From positions 2,046,001 through 2,110,000 of the forward strand of contig NZ_CP071953.1 of the NCBI RefSeq assembly GCF_020084865.1: a DNA stretch of 64,000 bases, read 5' to 3'. A program made the position numbers and the translations under genes. Below, one piece after another: positions 42,590 to 52,139 of this stretch (the stretch's first letter is position 1; every line of letters starts with the position of its first letter). The stretch comes from Candidatus Kaistella beijingensis (GTDB taxonomy: Bacteria; Bacteroidota; Bacteroidia; Flavobacteriales; Weeksellaceae). Under the pieces are notes generated by a model, which worked only from the letters and a program-made list of their open reading frames with translations, made no database searches and was not told where the DNA came from.

Positions 42590-44719
42590 TTATTTAAAAA
42601 TCCGCCCCACAATATTTCCAATTTCTACGAAATCTGCGGCATTTCCGATGTCTCTTGTGTGTTTTCTGTAGTCGCCTTCTTCTACACGATTTGGGAAAAT
42701 GAGCAAGTAATTTCTGTTTTTGAAATTTTCATTCAGATAATCAGGAACACGCTGCATTTCAGGAAGATAGGAGGTCATTTCTCGTGTTGCCATAAATAAA
42801 ATGAATGCATCGTTTTCTTTCATTTTATCGAAAATCTTTTTCATTTCCGACCAATCGTTGAAAATGATTACGGTTGCATCAATATTGACTTTCTTCCTGA
42901 TGTTTTCAATAACTTTAATAGTATCTTCAGTTCCGTAAAACTCTACTTTTGAACCCGAATTTCGTGCAATATTCCAAACTTTTAGCAAAGAATGGAAAAA
43001 TCCTGCCTCCAAATGTGCATCGTGCGGAAAAACCACGACATATTTTTGAATCGTAGAAACAGGTTGAGCAGAATGATAAACCAAGACATTCGCAGAAGGA
43101 TTGCTCAAATAACCGCTATACAGATTATATACAAAACTCGGCGAAAATCCCTTTTCAGAATCCACACCAATCATCAAATCGGTGATGGCATATTCTTTAA
43201 TTTCATTGTTCACACCGTTGATTACATCTGCATCGTAACGCGTCAAAGGCGTAATTTTGACATCTGCAGCTGCACCAATACTTTGCGAGGAGTGTAACAA
43301 TTTTTCTGCGTTTTTCTTCGAGGATTCATTTTTTTCCTCATTGATGATATTTAAAACGTAGAGATTTTCTTTATTGCTTTTTGATTTTAAAAGTAATGCA
43401 AGATTCGTCATCGGGTCAACTGTATTCAAATGATTTACAGCGAGTAAGATGTTTTCGTCATCGGGATTTGTTTCGGTAATGGTGTTTTCGTTTTCTGCTT
43501 TGACCAATTTTTTAGCATTCTTTTGGGTGACAAAAGAGGAAACAGTACAGGAAACCAAAATCAGCAAAATACTTCCGTTCAAAACACTTTCATCCAACAA
43601 ACGGATTGGTTCTCCGGAATCTGTTTCACCAATAATAATATTGTATCCCACCATCACGATTGCCAAAGTTGCTGCAGCATGCGCTGCACTCAAACCGAAA
43701 ATAACGCCGCCTTGCTCTTTTGTCAAACGGAACGTTTTCTGTGTTGCAACCGCCGCAAGATATTTTGCAAAAACGGCGATAACCGTCATTAATACTGCGA
43801 TTTCAATGGTTTTAATGTCTTTAAAGAAAACTTTAAAATCGATAATCATTCCTACACTGATTAAGAAGAAAGGGATGAAAATCGCGTTTCCTACAAACTC
43901 AACCCGATTCATCAAAGCGGAAGTGTGGGGAATCAATCTGTTCAAAGCAAGTCCTGCAAAGAAAGCTCCGATAATTGCTTCTACTCCTGCAATTTCTGCG
44001 AGAAGTGCCGCCAAATAAATCATCACCAAAACAAAAATATATTGCGAAATATTATCGCTCACTTTTTTGAAAAACCACCTTCCCAAAATCGGAAATCCAA
44101 ACAAAACAATGATGGAAAAAATCACCATCGAAACGGAAATTTTTGTCCAAAATGCTGCATTAACCTCACCTTGAGTTACCCCAACGCAAATCGCCAAAAC
44201 CAATAACGCAAGAATATCCGTAATCATCGTTCCACCAACGGTAATGTTTACAGGAAGCGATTTCGAAATTCCCAATTTGCTCACAATTGGATAGGAAATT
44301 AATGTATGTGAGGAAAAAATACTCGCAAAAACAATGGAAGTCAACCAAGGAAAATCGAACAAGAAATGTGAGGTCATCACGCCCATCACAAAGGGAATTG
44401 CAAACGTGTAAAATCCGAAACCGATGCTTTTCCACTTGTTTTTCTTGAATTCTGCGAGGTCGATTTCCAAACCTGCCAAAAACATAATGTATAGCAAACC
44501 CGTCGTTCCCGTAACCACGATACTGCTGTCTCTCGCCAAAATATTAAATCCGTTCGGACCAATAATCGCACCTGCAATAATCAATCCCAAAAGATGCGGA
44601 ACCTTGATTTTATTGAGTAAAATCGGGGCAAAAAGGATGATAATCAATACCACAAGAAACTTCAAAACGGGGTCTTCGAGCGGTAATGAGAGATTTGCAA
44701 GACTTAGAATGGTCAGCAT
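42590..44719 (-). CDS. Cation/proton antiporter (CPA2) with stress-protein-like C-terminal domain
   Basis: 709 residues. The first 400 form a 12-13 helix CPA2 (KefB/NapA-like) transporter: PHLLGLIIAGAIIGPNGF, MFLAGLEIDLAEFKK, FASIFSSHTLISYPIV, and a helix with GVEAIIGAFFAGLALNR. The C-terminal 280 residues are soluble and consist of two segments resembling universal stress protein domains (ENILLAVNHLNTVDP, then KYVVVFPHDAHLEAGF), which may gate the transport by nucleotide binding. It probably exchanges Na+ or K+ for H+. The upstream lipoprotein gene ends three bases before its ATG, so they are one operon. Confidence 0.92.
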   Translation of the reverse strand: MLTILSLANLSLPLEDPVLKFLVVLIIILFAPILLNKIKVPHLLGLIIAGAIIGPNGFNILARDSSIVVTGTTGLLYIMFLAGLEIDLAEFKKNKWKSIGFGFYTFAIPFVMGVMTSHFLFDFPWLTSIVFASIFSSHTLISYPIVSKLGISKSLPVNITVGGTMITDILALLVLAICVGVTQGEVNAAFWTKISVSMVIFSIIVLFGFPILGRWFFKKVSDNISQYIFVLVMIYLAALLAEIAGVEAIIGAFFAGLALNRLIPHTSALMNRVEFVGNAIFIPFFLISVGMIIDFKVFFKDIKTIEIAVLMTVIAVFAKYLAAVATQKTFRLTKEQGGVIFGLSAAHAAATLAIVMVGYNIIIGETDSGEPIRLLDESVLNGSILLILVSCTVSSFVTQKNAKKLVKAENENTITETNPDDENILLAVNHLNTVDPMTNLALLLKSKSNKENLYVLNIINEEKNESSKKNAEKLLHSSQSIGAAADVKITPLTRYDADVINGVNNEIKEYAITDLMIGVDSEKGFSPSFVYNLYSGYLSNPSANVLVYHSAQPVSTIQKYVVVFPHDAHLEAGFFHSLLKVWNIARNSGSKVEFYGTEDTIKVIENIRKKVNIDATVIIFNDWSEMKKIFDKMKENDAFILFMATREMTSYLPEMQRVPDYLNENFKNRNYLLIFPNRVEEGDYRKHTRDIGNAADFVEIGNIVGRIFK

Positions 44720-44722
44720 AAA

Positions 44723-45289
44723 TTAGTTTTTAGATTTGTCTAAATCAACAGAAAAACTTGAAACACAGTTGTTGTCACCAATTAATTCGCGGGTTCCTTT
44801 TATTTTTGTGTCTTGAATGTCGTTCAAAACAATATTGATTTCAGTTTTTTTAGCTGCGGCGGAATCGCTTTTAAATGTAAGGCGCATTTCAGAACCGTTG
44901 TAAATTCCGTTGTAAATTCTGATGTTTCCTGCTTTATTGGTCACTTTTGCGGAAACTACAGAACCGTTTTCAGAGAATTCCCAAGTATCGTTTCTAATGT
45001 CACCAATCTTATTTTCAGGACAGTTGGATTCTGTGCAGATGATTTTTCCGTTCCATTTTCCTAAAATATTTGGTGGAAGAATTACATATTCAACCGAATC
45101 TTTTTTAGAATACAGACTGTCGCGCATTTTGATAAGATTCTGATATTCATTTTCTTTCAAGGCGAATTTCTTTTCTTTTTGTGAAAGTTTTTGTTCCCGT
45201 TCGGTAAGTTCTGCATTTTTTTTATTAAAGTCGCAGGAATAAAAAACGAATAAACTTAATGCAAAAAATATAAGAAACGGATATTTCAT
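44723..45289 (-). CDS. Lipoprotein with coiled-coil segment
   Basis: 188 residues from the ATG opening a lipoprotein signal (FFALSLFVFYSC). An upstream frame to 45346 crosses a terminator hairpin and was rejected. A Glu/Lys-rich coiled coil (about 22-55, with AELTEREQKLSQKEKKF) is followed by a beta-rich domain, GKWNGKIICTESNCPENKIGD, that looks like a lipocalin- or META-like fold with two Cys. It ends three bases before the antiporter, suggesting a functional pairing. No named family. Confidence 0.78.
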   Translation of the reverse strand: MKYPFLIFFALSLFVFYSCDFNKKNAELTEREQKLSQKEKKFALKENEYQNLIKMRDSLYSKKDSVEYVILPPNILGKWNGKIICTESNCPENKIGDIRNDTWEFSENGSVVSAKVTNKAGNIRIYNGIYNGSEMRLTFKSDSAAAKKTEINIVLNDIQDTKIKGTRELIGDNNCVSSFSVDLDKSKN

Positions 45290-45337
45290 AATGTTGGAAT
45301 TTTCTGATTGAATTTGGAATTTTTTAAAAATAATAAA

Positions 45338-45365
45338 AAAAGTCAAGACTGAAAAATCTTGACTT
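45338..45365 (-). terminator. Terminator of the cdsA-psd operon
   Basis: AAAGTCAAGA (45338-45347) with TCTTGACTTT (45356-45365). On the minus strand it is followed by a T-rich run. Confidence 0.85.
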
Positions 45366-45406
45366 TATTATTTTGATAAGTTTTTGCGGCCATTTTTTCT
45401 TGAGAA

Positions 45407-46060
45407 TTATTCCTTCATCTTCGCAATCACATCAATTCCGCCTTTTGTTTTGTCACCAATTTTGCAGATTATTTCCGTGTCTAAAGGAAGAAAAACATCC
45501 ATCCTCGAACCGAATTTGATGAAACCAAATTCGTGTCCTGCTTTAGCTTGATCGCCTTCTTTGCAATAGAAAACAATTCTTCGCGCCACATAACCCGCAA
45601 TTTGACGGAACACAACTTTATGGTTGGTCAAACTTTCCACAGCAACCGTTGTCCTTTCGTTTTCGGTAGAGGATTTTTCGTGCCATGCAACCAAATATTT
45701 CCCCGGATGATATTTCTTGTAAATCACTTTTCCGGAAACAGGGAAGCGACAAATATGAACATTTAAAGGTGACATAAAGATAGAAACCTGAATCGCTTTC
45801 TCTTTTAGAAATTCGTCTTCATCTACTTCTTTAATCATCACCACTTTTCCGTCAACAGGTGCGATCACATTTTCACGGTGGTCCTGAATATCACGGTTTG
45901 GAACTCGGAAAAACCAAAAAACCAAGCCGTAAATAATAAGCAACGGAATGATGATTAAAAGCGACCAATTTTGAAGAAAATGAACGGAAAGGAAAGCTAC
46001 AACAGCAAAAATAATACTTGCAACGATGATGGTTCCTTTGGATTCTTTATGTAGTTTCAT
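45407..46060 (-). CDS. psd: Phosphatidylserine decarboxylase family protein
   Basis: 217 residues, the short Psd type with two N-terminal hydrophobic helices. It makes phosphatidylethanolamine from phosphatidylserine. The self-cleavage Ser, source of the pyruvoyl group, is Ser 185 in KFGSRMDVF (an FGSR form of the usual GST-like motif). Other blocks are APVDGKVVMIKEV and FMSPLNVHICRFP. It follows cdsA after seven bases, so the operon covers CDP-diacylglycerol synthesis and the last step of phosphatidylethanolamine formation; pssA is not in the window. Confidence 0.92.
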   Translation of the reverse strand: MKLHKESKGTIIVASIIFAVVAFLSVHFLQNWSLLIIIPLLIIYGLVFWFFRVPNRDIQDHRENVIAPVDGKVVMIKEVDEDEFLKEKAIQVSIFMSPLNVHICRFPVSGKVIYKKYHPGKYLVAWHEKSSTENERTTVAVESLTNHKVVFRQIAGYVARRIVFYCKEGDQAKAGHEFGFIKFGSRMDVFLPLDTEIICKIGDKTKGGIDVIAKMKE

Positions 46061-46067
46061 GAAATTT

Positions 46068-46943
46068 TTAAATAAATTTTTCTAAAATAAAGTACAAATA
46101 TACAACAGGAGCTACGATAATAAAACTGTCTAAACGATCGAGAATTCCACCGTGACCGGGAATAATGTTTCCTGAATCTTTTACACCGAAAGTTCTCTTC
46201 AGCTGACTTTCCACCAAATCACCAAGCGGAGCGAACACGGAAACTAAAAATCCTACAACCATCCAATTTCCACGCAAATCGGGATGAAATTTTTCAACGA
46301 AAAAAGAAAGGATTAAAGTTAAAATCACGCCGCCTGCAAAACCTTCCCAAGTTTTTTTAGGTGAAATTTTTGGTGCCATTTTATGTTTCCCCAAAAATCT
46401 TCCGGTTAAATAAGCAAATGTATCGCTACTCCAAATCAATATGAATAAAAAGAAAACTTCTAAGGTGAAAGTATTTTCAACACTATAAAATTTTGGTAAT
46501 CCCAAAGCAAAACCAAAAGGAAGCGCTGTGTATATAACTGTAAAAATCAATTTTCCGTTATCATAGTATAATTCCTTTGGAAATCTGAAAAGCGTAATAA
46601 CTGCGATGAGGATTAAAGAAAGTGCAAGTATCTCGGATAAGTTAAAATCAAAATAAAATCCATGCTGAAAATATCTTTTTGAAAACCGGTAAAAAACCAA
46701 AACAATCACCGGAAAAACCAGCCATTTTTCCCAACTTTTTGGATCGAACTTCATCATCTTCACGCATTCCCACGCTCCTACAAAAAGAAAAAGAGTAATC
46801 AATCCGTAATAAAGATTTTGCTGCTGAACAAGGTTTGGTGAAATTTTCCCCAACATTTCCGAACCAAGTGGAGTGGTGCAAAATATAACGACGAACGCAT
46901 AAAGAAGTCCACCAAAAGTTCGTTGAATTAAATTTTTGTCCAA
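46068..46943 (-). CDS. cdsA: Phosphatidate cytidylyltransferase
   Basis: 291 residues with about eight hydrophobic helices. It activates phosphatidic acid with CTP to give CDP-diacylglycerol. The hallmark is in the C-terminal third: SPKKTWEGFAGG, then SVFAPLGDLVESQLKRTFGVKD, with GHGGILDRLDS. It is co-transcribed with psd. The LUD gene lies 64 bases upstream on the same strand, in the order rsfS-ftsH-LUD-cdsA-psd that I recall from other Bacteroidota. Confidence 0.95.
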   Translation of the reverse strand: MDKNLIQRTFGGLLYAFVVIFCTTPLGSEMLGKISPNLVQQQNLYYGLITLFLFVGAWECVKMMKFDPKSWEKWLVFPVIVLVFYRFSKRYFQHGFYFDFNLSEILALSLILIAVITLFRFPKELYYDNGKLIFTVIYTALPFGFALGLPKFYSVENTFTLEVFFLFILIWSSDTFAYLTGRFLGKHKMAPKISPKKTWEGFAGGVILTLILSFFVEKFHPDLRGNWMVVGFLVSVFAPLGDLVESQLKRTFGVKDSGNIIPGHGGILDRLDSFIIVAPVVYLYFILEKFI

Positions 46944-47007
46944 AATTTTAATGATTAAAAGTTAAGAAATATCATTGCTTTAGGTGATAATAAAAAGCCC
47001 AAAGCGA

Positions 47008-47589
47008 TTAGTCTTCGAGCAAAAGTAAGAAAAGTTTGGTATTGTCTTTATTCGGCGTGTCGAGTTTTGAATTGCTTCCGCTGATTGACGTGAGATTTCT
47101 GATGTTACCGTTTCGTTTGATTTTTCCCATCGCATCGTTCAGATTCGTCACAATCTGTGAAACATTCGCCATGATGATAATTTTTTCAGGTAATCTCGAG
47201 GAATGATAATGAAGAATATTGTTGTGTGAAAGCATAATTCTGCCGTCATAAGCAATCAGATATTCGCAAGTGATGAAAGCGCAATCGTTGAAAAGCTCGA
47301 GCTCTTTGGTGTAAGGAACTTTCACCACATCGAGGAAATTTTTTAAATCGTGATCCCAACAGAAAACCGACTTGATGTCCTCAATTTTCAGAATATGATT
47401 AAGTGTTTGAAGCGCTTCAGCTTCATCCGCACAATAATTAAAGAAACCGCCGGAATGCGTAAAAAGTTGCGCAAACTTATAGTCAAGATCGGCATTTTTC
47501 AACTGATCCCCCAATTTTATCAGGTCCTGATTTTCTTCTTCTTCAGGCTGATTTAAAATTTTACCGACAATTTTCTTAAATAGACTCAA
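47008..47589 (-). CDS. LUD domain protein (LutC/YkgG-like)
   Basis: 193 residues, soluble. A LUD-type fold is suggested by the ITCEYLIAYDGRIMLSHNN segment (about 106-124), which corresponds to the conserved acidic/Gly turn of LutC, and the following SRLPEKIIIMANVSQIV. In LutABC systems this domain helps oxidise lactate, but no lutA or lutB is nearby, and this cluster-associated version is probably different. A TATTTTTG box lies 26 bases upstream. Basic and acidic termini are irregular. Confidence 0.8.
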   Translation of the reverse strand: MSLFKKIVGKILNQPEEEENQDLIKLGDQLKNADLDYKFAQLFTHSGGFFNYCADEAEALQTLNHILKIEDIKSVFCWDHDLKNFLDVVKVPYTKELELFNDCAFITCEYLIAYDGRIMLSHNNILHYHSSRLPEKIIIMANVSQIVTNLNDAMGKIKRNGNIRNLTSISGSNSKLDTPNKDNTKLFLLLLED

Positions 47590-47615
47590 TTTCTGCTTTT
47601 TATGCGAAAGTTATA

Positions 47616-47623
47616 CAAAAATA
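47616..47623 (-). promoter_or_regulatory. -7 box of the LUD gene
   Basis: TATTTTTG on the minus strand, 26 bases before the ATG. Confidence 0.5.
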
Positions 47624-47660
47624 GAAAATATTTGCTTATAGATTAAATTTAATAAAAAAA

Positions 47661-47695
47661 TCCTGACTGTTTGTGTAAAACGAAAACAGTCAGGA
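47661..47695 (-). terminator. Terminator of rsfS-ftsH
   Basis: TCCTGACTGTTT (47661-47672) with AAACAGTCAGGA (47684-47695). On the minus strand T-rich DNA follows. Confidence 0.9.
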
Positions 47696-47706
47696 ATATA
47701 TTTTAG

Positions 47707-49722
47707 TTAAAGTTGTGTATTCGATTCTGGAGCCTGAACCGTTTCCGGAGCAGGACTTTCATCAGGAACAGAAAGTTCTTCGTCTTGCGTTGCAGAAACA
47801 GGATGTTCCGTCAATTCAGGATCCCATGCTCTTTGTCCGAAAACTTCCTCCAAATCTTCACGGAAAATTACTTCTTTCTCTAAAAGTTTACCTGCTAAAG
47901 CATCCAATTTATCTTTGTTTTCAGCAAGAATTTGTAATGCTCTTTGGTATTGGGTTTCAATGATTTTTGAAATTTCTTCATCAATCATTTTCGCGGTTTG
48001 GTCAGAATATGGTTTCCCGAAACTGTACTCCGATTGTCCCGAACTGTCGTAATAAGAGATGTTTCCGAGCTTATCGTTCAATCCATAAATCGTTACCATT
48101 GCTTGAGCTTGCTTCGTCACTCTTTCCAAATCAGAAAGCGCACCTGTAGAAATATTACCAAAAATCGTTTGTTCTGCGGCTCTTCCTCCCAAAGTTGCAC
48201 AAAGTTCATCATTCATTTGTTCCGTCGTCGTCAACTGTCTTTCTTCAGGAAGATACCATGCTGCACCAAGTGAACGTCCTCTTGGAACAATCGTCACTTT
48301 CAAAAGTGGAGCGGCATGTTCCACCAACCAAGAAATGGTTGCGTGACCTGCTTCGTGATAAGCAACTCTTCTTTTTTCGGAAGGTTTTATGGCTTTATTT
48401 TTCTTCTCAAGTCCGCCGATAATTCTGTCAACTGCATCAAGGAAATCTTGCTTGTCTACGGATTCGTGGCCGTTTCTTGCAGCGATTAATGCAGCTTCGT
48501 TACAAACATTCGCAATGTCTGCACCCGAAAATCCAGGAGTTTGTTTTGCCAAAAATTCTCGGTCGATATCGGGACTTAATTTTATTTTCGCTAAATGAAC
48601 GTCAAAAATTTGTTTTCTTTCGTGAAGTTCCGGTAAATCCACATAAATTGAACGGTCAAATCTTCCTGCTCTCATTAATGCCTTATCCAAAATATCGGCA
48701 CGGTTTGTTGCTGCCATTACGATAACGTTGGTGTCGGTTCCGAAACCGTCCATTTCGGTAAGCAACTGATTTAAAGTGTTTTCTCTTTCATCGTTTCCGC
48801 CCGTGAAATTACCTTTTCCTCTTGCTCTACCAATCGCGTCAATCTCGTCAATAAAGATGATTGCGGGGGATTTTGCTTTCGCCTGTGCAAATAAATCACG
48901 AACTCTCGATGCTCCAACTCCCACAAACATTTCAACGAAATCGGAACCAGAAAGTGAGAAGAACGGAACTTTCGCTTCACCTGCAACCGCTTTTGCCAAC
49001 AATGTTTTTCCTGTTCCGGGAGGACCGACTAACAAGACACCTTTCGGAATTTTACCGCCGAGTTTCGTGTATTTTTCAGAATTTTTAAGGAAATCCACCA
49101 CTTCCTGAACTTCTTCTTTTGCCCCTTCTAAACCTGCGACATCTTTGAAAGTAACCTGTACTTTATCTTTCTCGTCAAAAAGTTTTGCACGTGATTTTCC
49201 GATGGAGAAAATTTGTCCACCGGGACCGCCGCTTCCGCCCATCATTCTTCGGAAAATAACGAAGTAGAATAATGCCATAATTGCAATCCAAAACAAAGCG
49301 GTGAAAAGCAATTCCGTCATTGGATTTTTACCCATTCCATAATCTTTGGTCGTGGTGATTTGTGGGTTCTCCGCTTTAATTTTATCAAATTTTTCCAGGA
49401 ATAATTTGATGTCGCCATAGCTGAAAGTATAATCAGGTTTTGGGCCTAAATTGAAGTCGAAAGCCGACATCGGACTGTTATCTTTTTTAGTCGTTTGTAC
49501 TGCTTCTGCAGCTTTTGCCTGTTTGGTCAGGAAAACGTCTGCTTTTTCGGTGTCCTTATAAATTAAAACATCCTGAACTTTTCCTTCGCTCATCAGTTTA
49601 TAGAATCCTTCCTCATCAATAGTGTTCAGCGCGGTTTCGCTATTCATGTTCGAGAAGAAAAAGAGCAGAATCGCGCCAATCGCTATCGGGAAAAACCAAT
49701 TAAATCCTTTATTGTTGTTCAT
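47707..49722 (-). CDS. ftsH: ATP-dependent zinc metalloprotease FtsH
   Basis: 671 residues from [11 protein letters not shown]; an upstream in-frame start at 49770 adds 16 residues and is less likely. A membrane helix (about 9-25), a periplasmic domain (26-138), a second helix (about 139-157), the AAA module with Walker A GPPGTGKT at 233-240 and [10 protein letters not shown], and a protease domain with HEAGH. The C-terminal 40 residues are acidic and Pro-rich. FtsH degrades membrane and short-lived cytosolic proteins. It follows rsfS after 52 bases in the same operon. Confidence 0.97.
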   Translation of the reverse strand: MNNNKGFNWFFPIAIGAILLFFFSNMNSETALNTIDEEGFYKLMSEGKVQDVLIYKDTEKADVFLTKQAKAAEAVQTTKKDNSPMSAFDFNLGPKPDYTFSYGDIKLFLEKFDKIKAENPQITTTKDYGMGKNPMTELLFTALFWIAIMALFYFVIFRRMMGGSGGPGGQIFSIGKSRAKLFDEKDKVQVTFKDVAGLEGAKEEVQEVVDFLKNSEKYTKLGGKIPKGVLLVGPPGTGKTLLAKAVAGEAKVPFFSLSGSDFVEMFVGVGASRVRDLFAQAKAKSPAIIFIDEIDAIGRARGKGNFTGGNDERENTLNQLLTEMDGFGTDTNVIVMAATNRADILDKALMRAGRFDRSIYVDLPELHERKQIFDVHLAKIKLSPDIDREFLAKQTPGFSGADIANVCNEAALIAARNGHESVDKQDFLDAVDRIIGGLEKKNKAIKPSEKRRVAYHEAGHATISWLVEHAAPLLKVTIVPRGRSLGAAWYLPEERQLTTTEQMNDELCATLGGRAAEQTIFGNISTGALSDLERVTKQAQAMVTIYGLNDKLGNISYYDSSGQSEYSFGKPYSDQTAKMIDEEISKIIETQYQRALQILAENKDKLDALAGKLLEKEVIFREDLEEVFGQRAWDPELTEHPVSATQDEELSVPDESPAPETVQAPESNTQL

Positions 49723-49774
49723 ATCTTTTTTATAAAATTTTTGACGAAAAAAACTTCCGTCAAATATCAAATTG

Positions 49775-50137
49775 TTAATTTTCTATTTTGGTGATTTGCG
49801 CATCGCCCCAAAGTTCCTCAATCTCGTAATATTCACGGATTGAACGTTGGAAAACGTGTACCACAACGGAAACGTAATCAAGAAGAACCCACATTGCGTT
49901 TTCTGTTCCTTCTACGTGCCATGGACGGTCTTGTAAATCGTTTCTTACCTTTTTTTCGATGTTTCCTGCGATTGCAGAAACTTGTGTATTGGAGTTACCG
50001 CTGCAGATAATGAAGGTTTCCGCCACGGAATTTTCTATTTTAGAGAGGTCGAAAACCATAATGTCTTCCCCTTTTGTATCCTGTATTGCGTCTACGATTT
50101 TATCGATAAGCAGTTGCTTTTCTATAGTTTTACTCAT
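49775..50137 (-). CDS. rsfS: Ribosome silencing factor
   Basis: 120 residues, the RsfS/Iojap type. It binds L14 and prevents subunit joining when nutrients are scarce. The family blocks DIMVFDLS, ETFIICSGNSNTQVSAIA, and WVLLDYVSVVVHVFQRSIREYYEIEELWGDA are complete. It is the first gene of the rsfS-ftsH operon, with a TAAATTTG box 20 bases upstream, and is divergent from birA. Confidence 0.95.
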   Translation of the reverse strand: MSKTIEKQLLIDKIVDAIQDTKGEDIMVFDLSKIENSVAETFIICSGNSNTQVSAIAGNIEKKVRNDLQDRPWHVEGTENAMWVLLDYVSVVVHVFQRSIREYYEIEELWGDAQITKIEN

Positions 50138-50157
50138 TAAAAATTTTGTATAATCTG

Positions 50158-50165
50158 CAAATTTA
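50158..50165 (-). promoter_or_regulatory. -7 box of rsfS
   Basis: TAAATTTG on the minus strand, 20 bases before the ATG. Confidence 0.5.
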
Positions 50166-50225
50166 TTGTTTTTTTATTTAATTTATCCCAAATTTACCGT
50201 TTCTAACTCTTAAAGTTTTCCTAAA

Positions 50226-50942
50226 ATGGCTTCGGTTTTATACCTTAAAGAATGCGCTTCTACGAATGACGAAATAGAATCGTTTTTACTTTACGGGCAG
50301 TCAGAAATTCAGGCAATTTGTACTTTTAATCAAACCCAAGGAAAAGGACAGTACGGAAATTCTTGGGAATCGCCCGAAAATTTGAACGTTGCGTATTCTT
50401 TAGCCATTCCTTCGGAAAAAATTAAAGTACGCGGAAATTTACTCAATTTTCATACCGCGATAATTCTGAGAGATTTTCTTGCCAATCTGACAAAAACGGA
50501 GGCTGCAATTAAATGGCCCAATGATTTGATTATTAAAAATAAAAAGGTTTCGGGGATTTTAATTGAAAAGAAAACGATGAACGAAAAATCTTATTTCATT
50601 ATCGGAATTGGATTGAATGTTCTGCAGGAAAACTTTGAAAATCTTCCAAAAGCGGGTTCTCTACTGACGCAGACGGGAATTCAGTTTAATCTTGAAGATT
50701 TAACGAATCAACTTCATGAGTTTATTTTAAATCATATTTCAGAAGGAATTACTGATGAAAATCTTTTAGCAAAACTCAATGAAAATTTATTCAGAAAAGA
50801 TTTGGTTTCCGTTTTTGAAATTAAGGGATTAAGACAAAATGGCATCATCCAAAATGTAGACGAAAACGGATTTTTGTGGGTGGATTTGGAGAATGAAGGA
50901 TTAAAGAGATTTTTTCACAAGGAAATTGAACTTCTTTACTGA
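50226..50942 (+). CDS. birA: Biotin--[acetyl-CoA-carboxylase] ligase
   Basis: 238 residues. It attaches biotin to the carrier subunit of acetyl-CoA carboxylase. The N-terminal helix-turn-helix of E. coli BirA is missing, so it is the monofunctional type and not a repressor. The catalytic core shows ASTNDE, FNQTQGKGQYGNSW, IKWPNDLIIKNKKVSGILIE, and IGIGLNV, followed by a small C-terminal SH3-like domain. It converges with the permease gene, the two coding ends overlapping by seven bases (50936-50942). accD of the same pathway lies at 12.9 kb. Confidence 0.93.
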   Translation: MASVLYLKECASTNDEIESFLLYGQSEIQAICTFNQTQGKGQYGNSWESPENLNVAYSLAIPSEKIKVRGNLLNFHTAIILRDFLANLTKTEAAIKWPNDLIIKNKKVSGILIEKKTMNEKSYFIIGIGLNVLQENFENLPKAGSLLTQTGIQFNLEDLTNQLHEFILNHISEGITDENLLAKLNENLFRKDLVSVFEIKGLRQNGIIQNVDENGFLWVDLENEGLKRFFHKEIELLY

Positions 50943-52030
50943 TTCGCTCTCTTAAAATAAAGATACAGCGCAACAGGCCCGAAAACCAAATTGGGAAGCC
51001 ACATCGCAAAAAGAGGAGTTAAAGTTTTGTTCGCTGAAACTACTTTTAAAACCTCAAAAGAAAACACAAAAACAAATGCCAACGCAATTCCGATTGCGAG
51101 ATTCAGACCAAGTCCGCCACGTTTTTTTTGTGACGATAAAGACAGTCCCAAAAACGTGAGAATGATTACCGAAACAGGCATTGAAGTCCTTTGATAAAGC
51201 TCATTCAAATAATTGTTCAAATTTGCGTTACCCTTTTCTTTTTCACGGTCGATAAATCTGATAAGTTCGGGGGTGGTTTTGTTCTGACCTAATAAAACAT
51301 CGGGAAAAAGTTCTTCAGGAGGATGCCCGAAACCTTTGTTCATGGTATTTCCGTTTCCGAGTTTTTCTGTATCGTCTTTGTTGATGGTTTTTTCGAGGTA
51401 ATTGTTCAGAACAAAATGATTTTTTTTGTTTTCCCAATAAAAATCGTTGGCGTTGAGTTGGTAAATTAATCTTCGGTTTTTGTCGAATTTCTGATAGATA
51501 AATCCTGAACCGCGTTTTTCTTTTTTGTTATAACTCTTCAGAAAAATATATTCGGTTTTTGAAAGTTGTGTGGAAACTTCTGAACTTCCCGTAAATTCAT
51601 CCCTGTTTAGAGCGCTATAAGTGTAGGGTTCAAGTTCATTTTTCTTGATGTTTGCCAGAGGAAGAACAAAATGATTCAGTAGTAACGCAACTATCGCAAT
51701 AAATCCCGACGTAATTAAATAAGGTCTCGCAAATCGGTGGAAACTTGCGCCCGAACTGATAATCGCGACAATCTCTGTATTATTGGCAATCCTCGAAGTG
51801 AAGAAAATCACCGAAATAAAAACTAGAATCGACATGAACGTAATGATCAGATTGATAATCCAATACGGATAAAAATTGATGAGGAATTCATTTACCGTAA
51901 ATCCGTTGGACTCAATTCTTGGAGCTTTTGCCTGAACATCAATCACCAAAACAATAATCGTCAACAAACCCAACATGAACCCGAAAGTTCCGAGGTATTT
52001 TTTGATGATATATAAGTCGATGATTTTCAC
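50936..52030 (-). CDS. LptF/LptG family permease
   Basis: 364 residues with six hydrophobic helices (three near the N-terminus at about 12-30, 55-75 and 95-120, three near the C-terminus) around a large periplasmic beta-rich domain, the YjgP/YjgQ plan. The opening IIDLYIIKKYLGTFGFMLGLL and SMPVSVIILTFLGLSLS at the second membrane block fit. These permeases form the membrane core of the LPS transporter that pulls lipopolysaccharide to the outer membrane; one chain per genome locus is usual here, and F or G cannot be told apart. It overlaps birA by seven bases. Confidence 0.9.
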   Translation of the reverse strand: MKIIDLYIIKKYLGTFGFMLGLLTIIVLVIDVQAKAPRIESNGFTVNEFLINFYPYWIINLIITFMSILVFISVIFFTSRIANNTEIVAIISSGASFHRFARPYLITSGFIAIVALLLNHFVLPLANIKKNELEPYTYSALNRDEFTGSSEVSTQLSKTEYIFLKSYNKKEKRGSGFIYQKFDKNRRLIYQLNANDFYWENKKNHFVLNNYLEKTINKDDTEKLGNGNTMNKGFGHPPEELFPDVLLGQNKTTPELIRFIDREKEKGNANLNNYLNELYQRTSMPVSVIILTFLGLSLSSQKKRGGLGLNLAIGIALAFVFVFSFEVLKVVSANKTLTPLFAMWLPNLVFGPVALYLYFKRANQ

Positions 52031-52139
52031 AATACTATAAATGATGATTGATAAATGATAATTGGTCGGGTTTTCGGTGATTTTAAAGTTTGATTATTCA
52101 ATGGAATTATTAATTATCCCTTCTTAATTCTCAATTGAT

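Noticed and set aside
43449..44018. 189-codon frame opposite the antiporter gene
   Set aside because: Antisense to the transmembrane region; Ala/Ile/Lys pattern is the mirror of hydrophobic codons and it lacks its own context.
44723..45346. Longer start for the coiled-coil lipoprotein
   Set aside because: The extension crosses the cdsA-psd terminator and would hide the lipoprotein signal.
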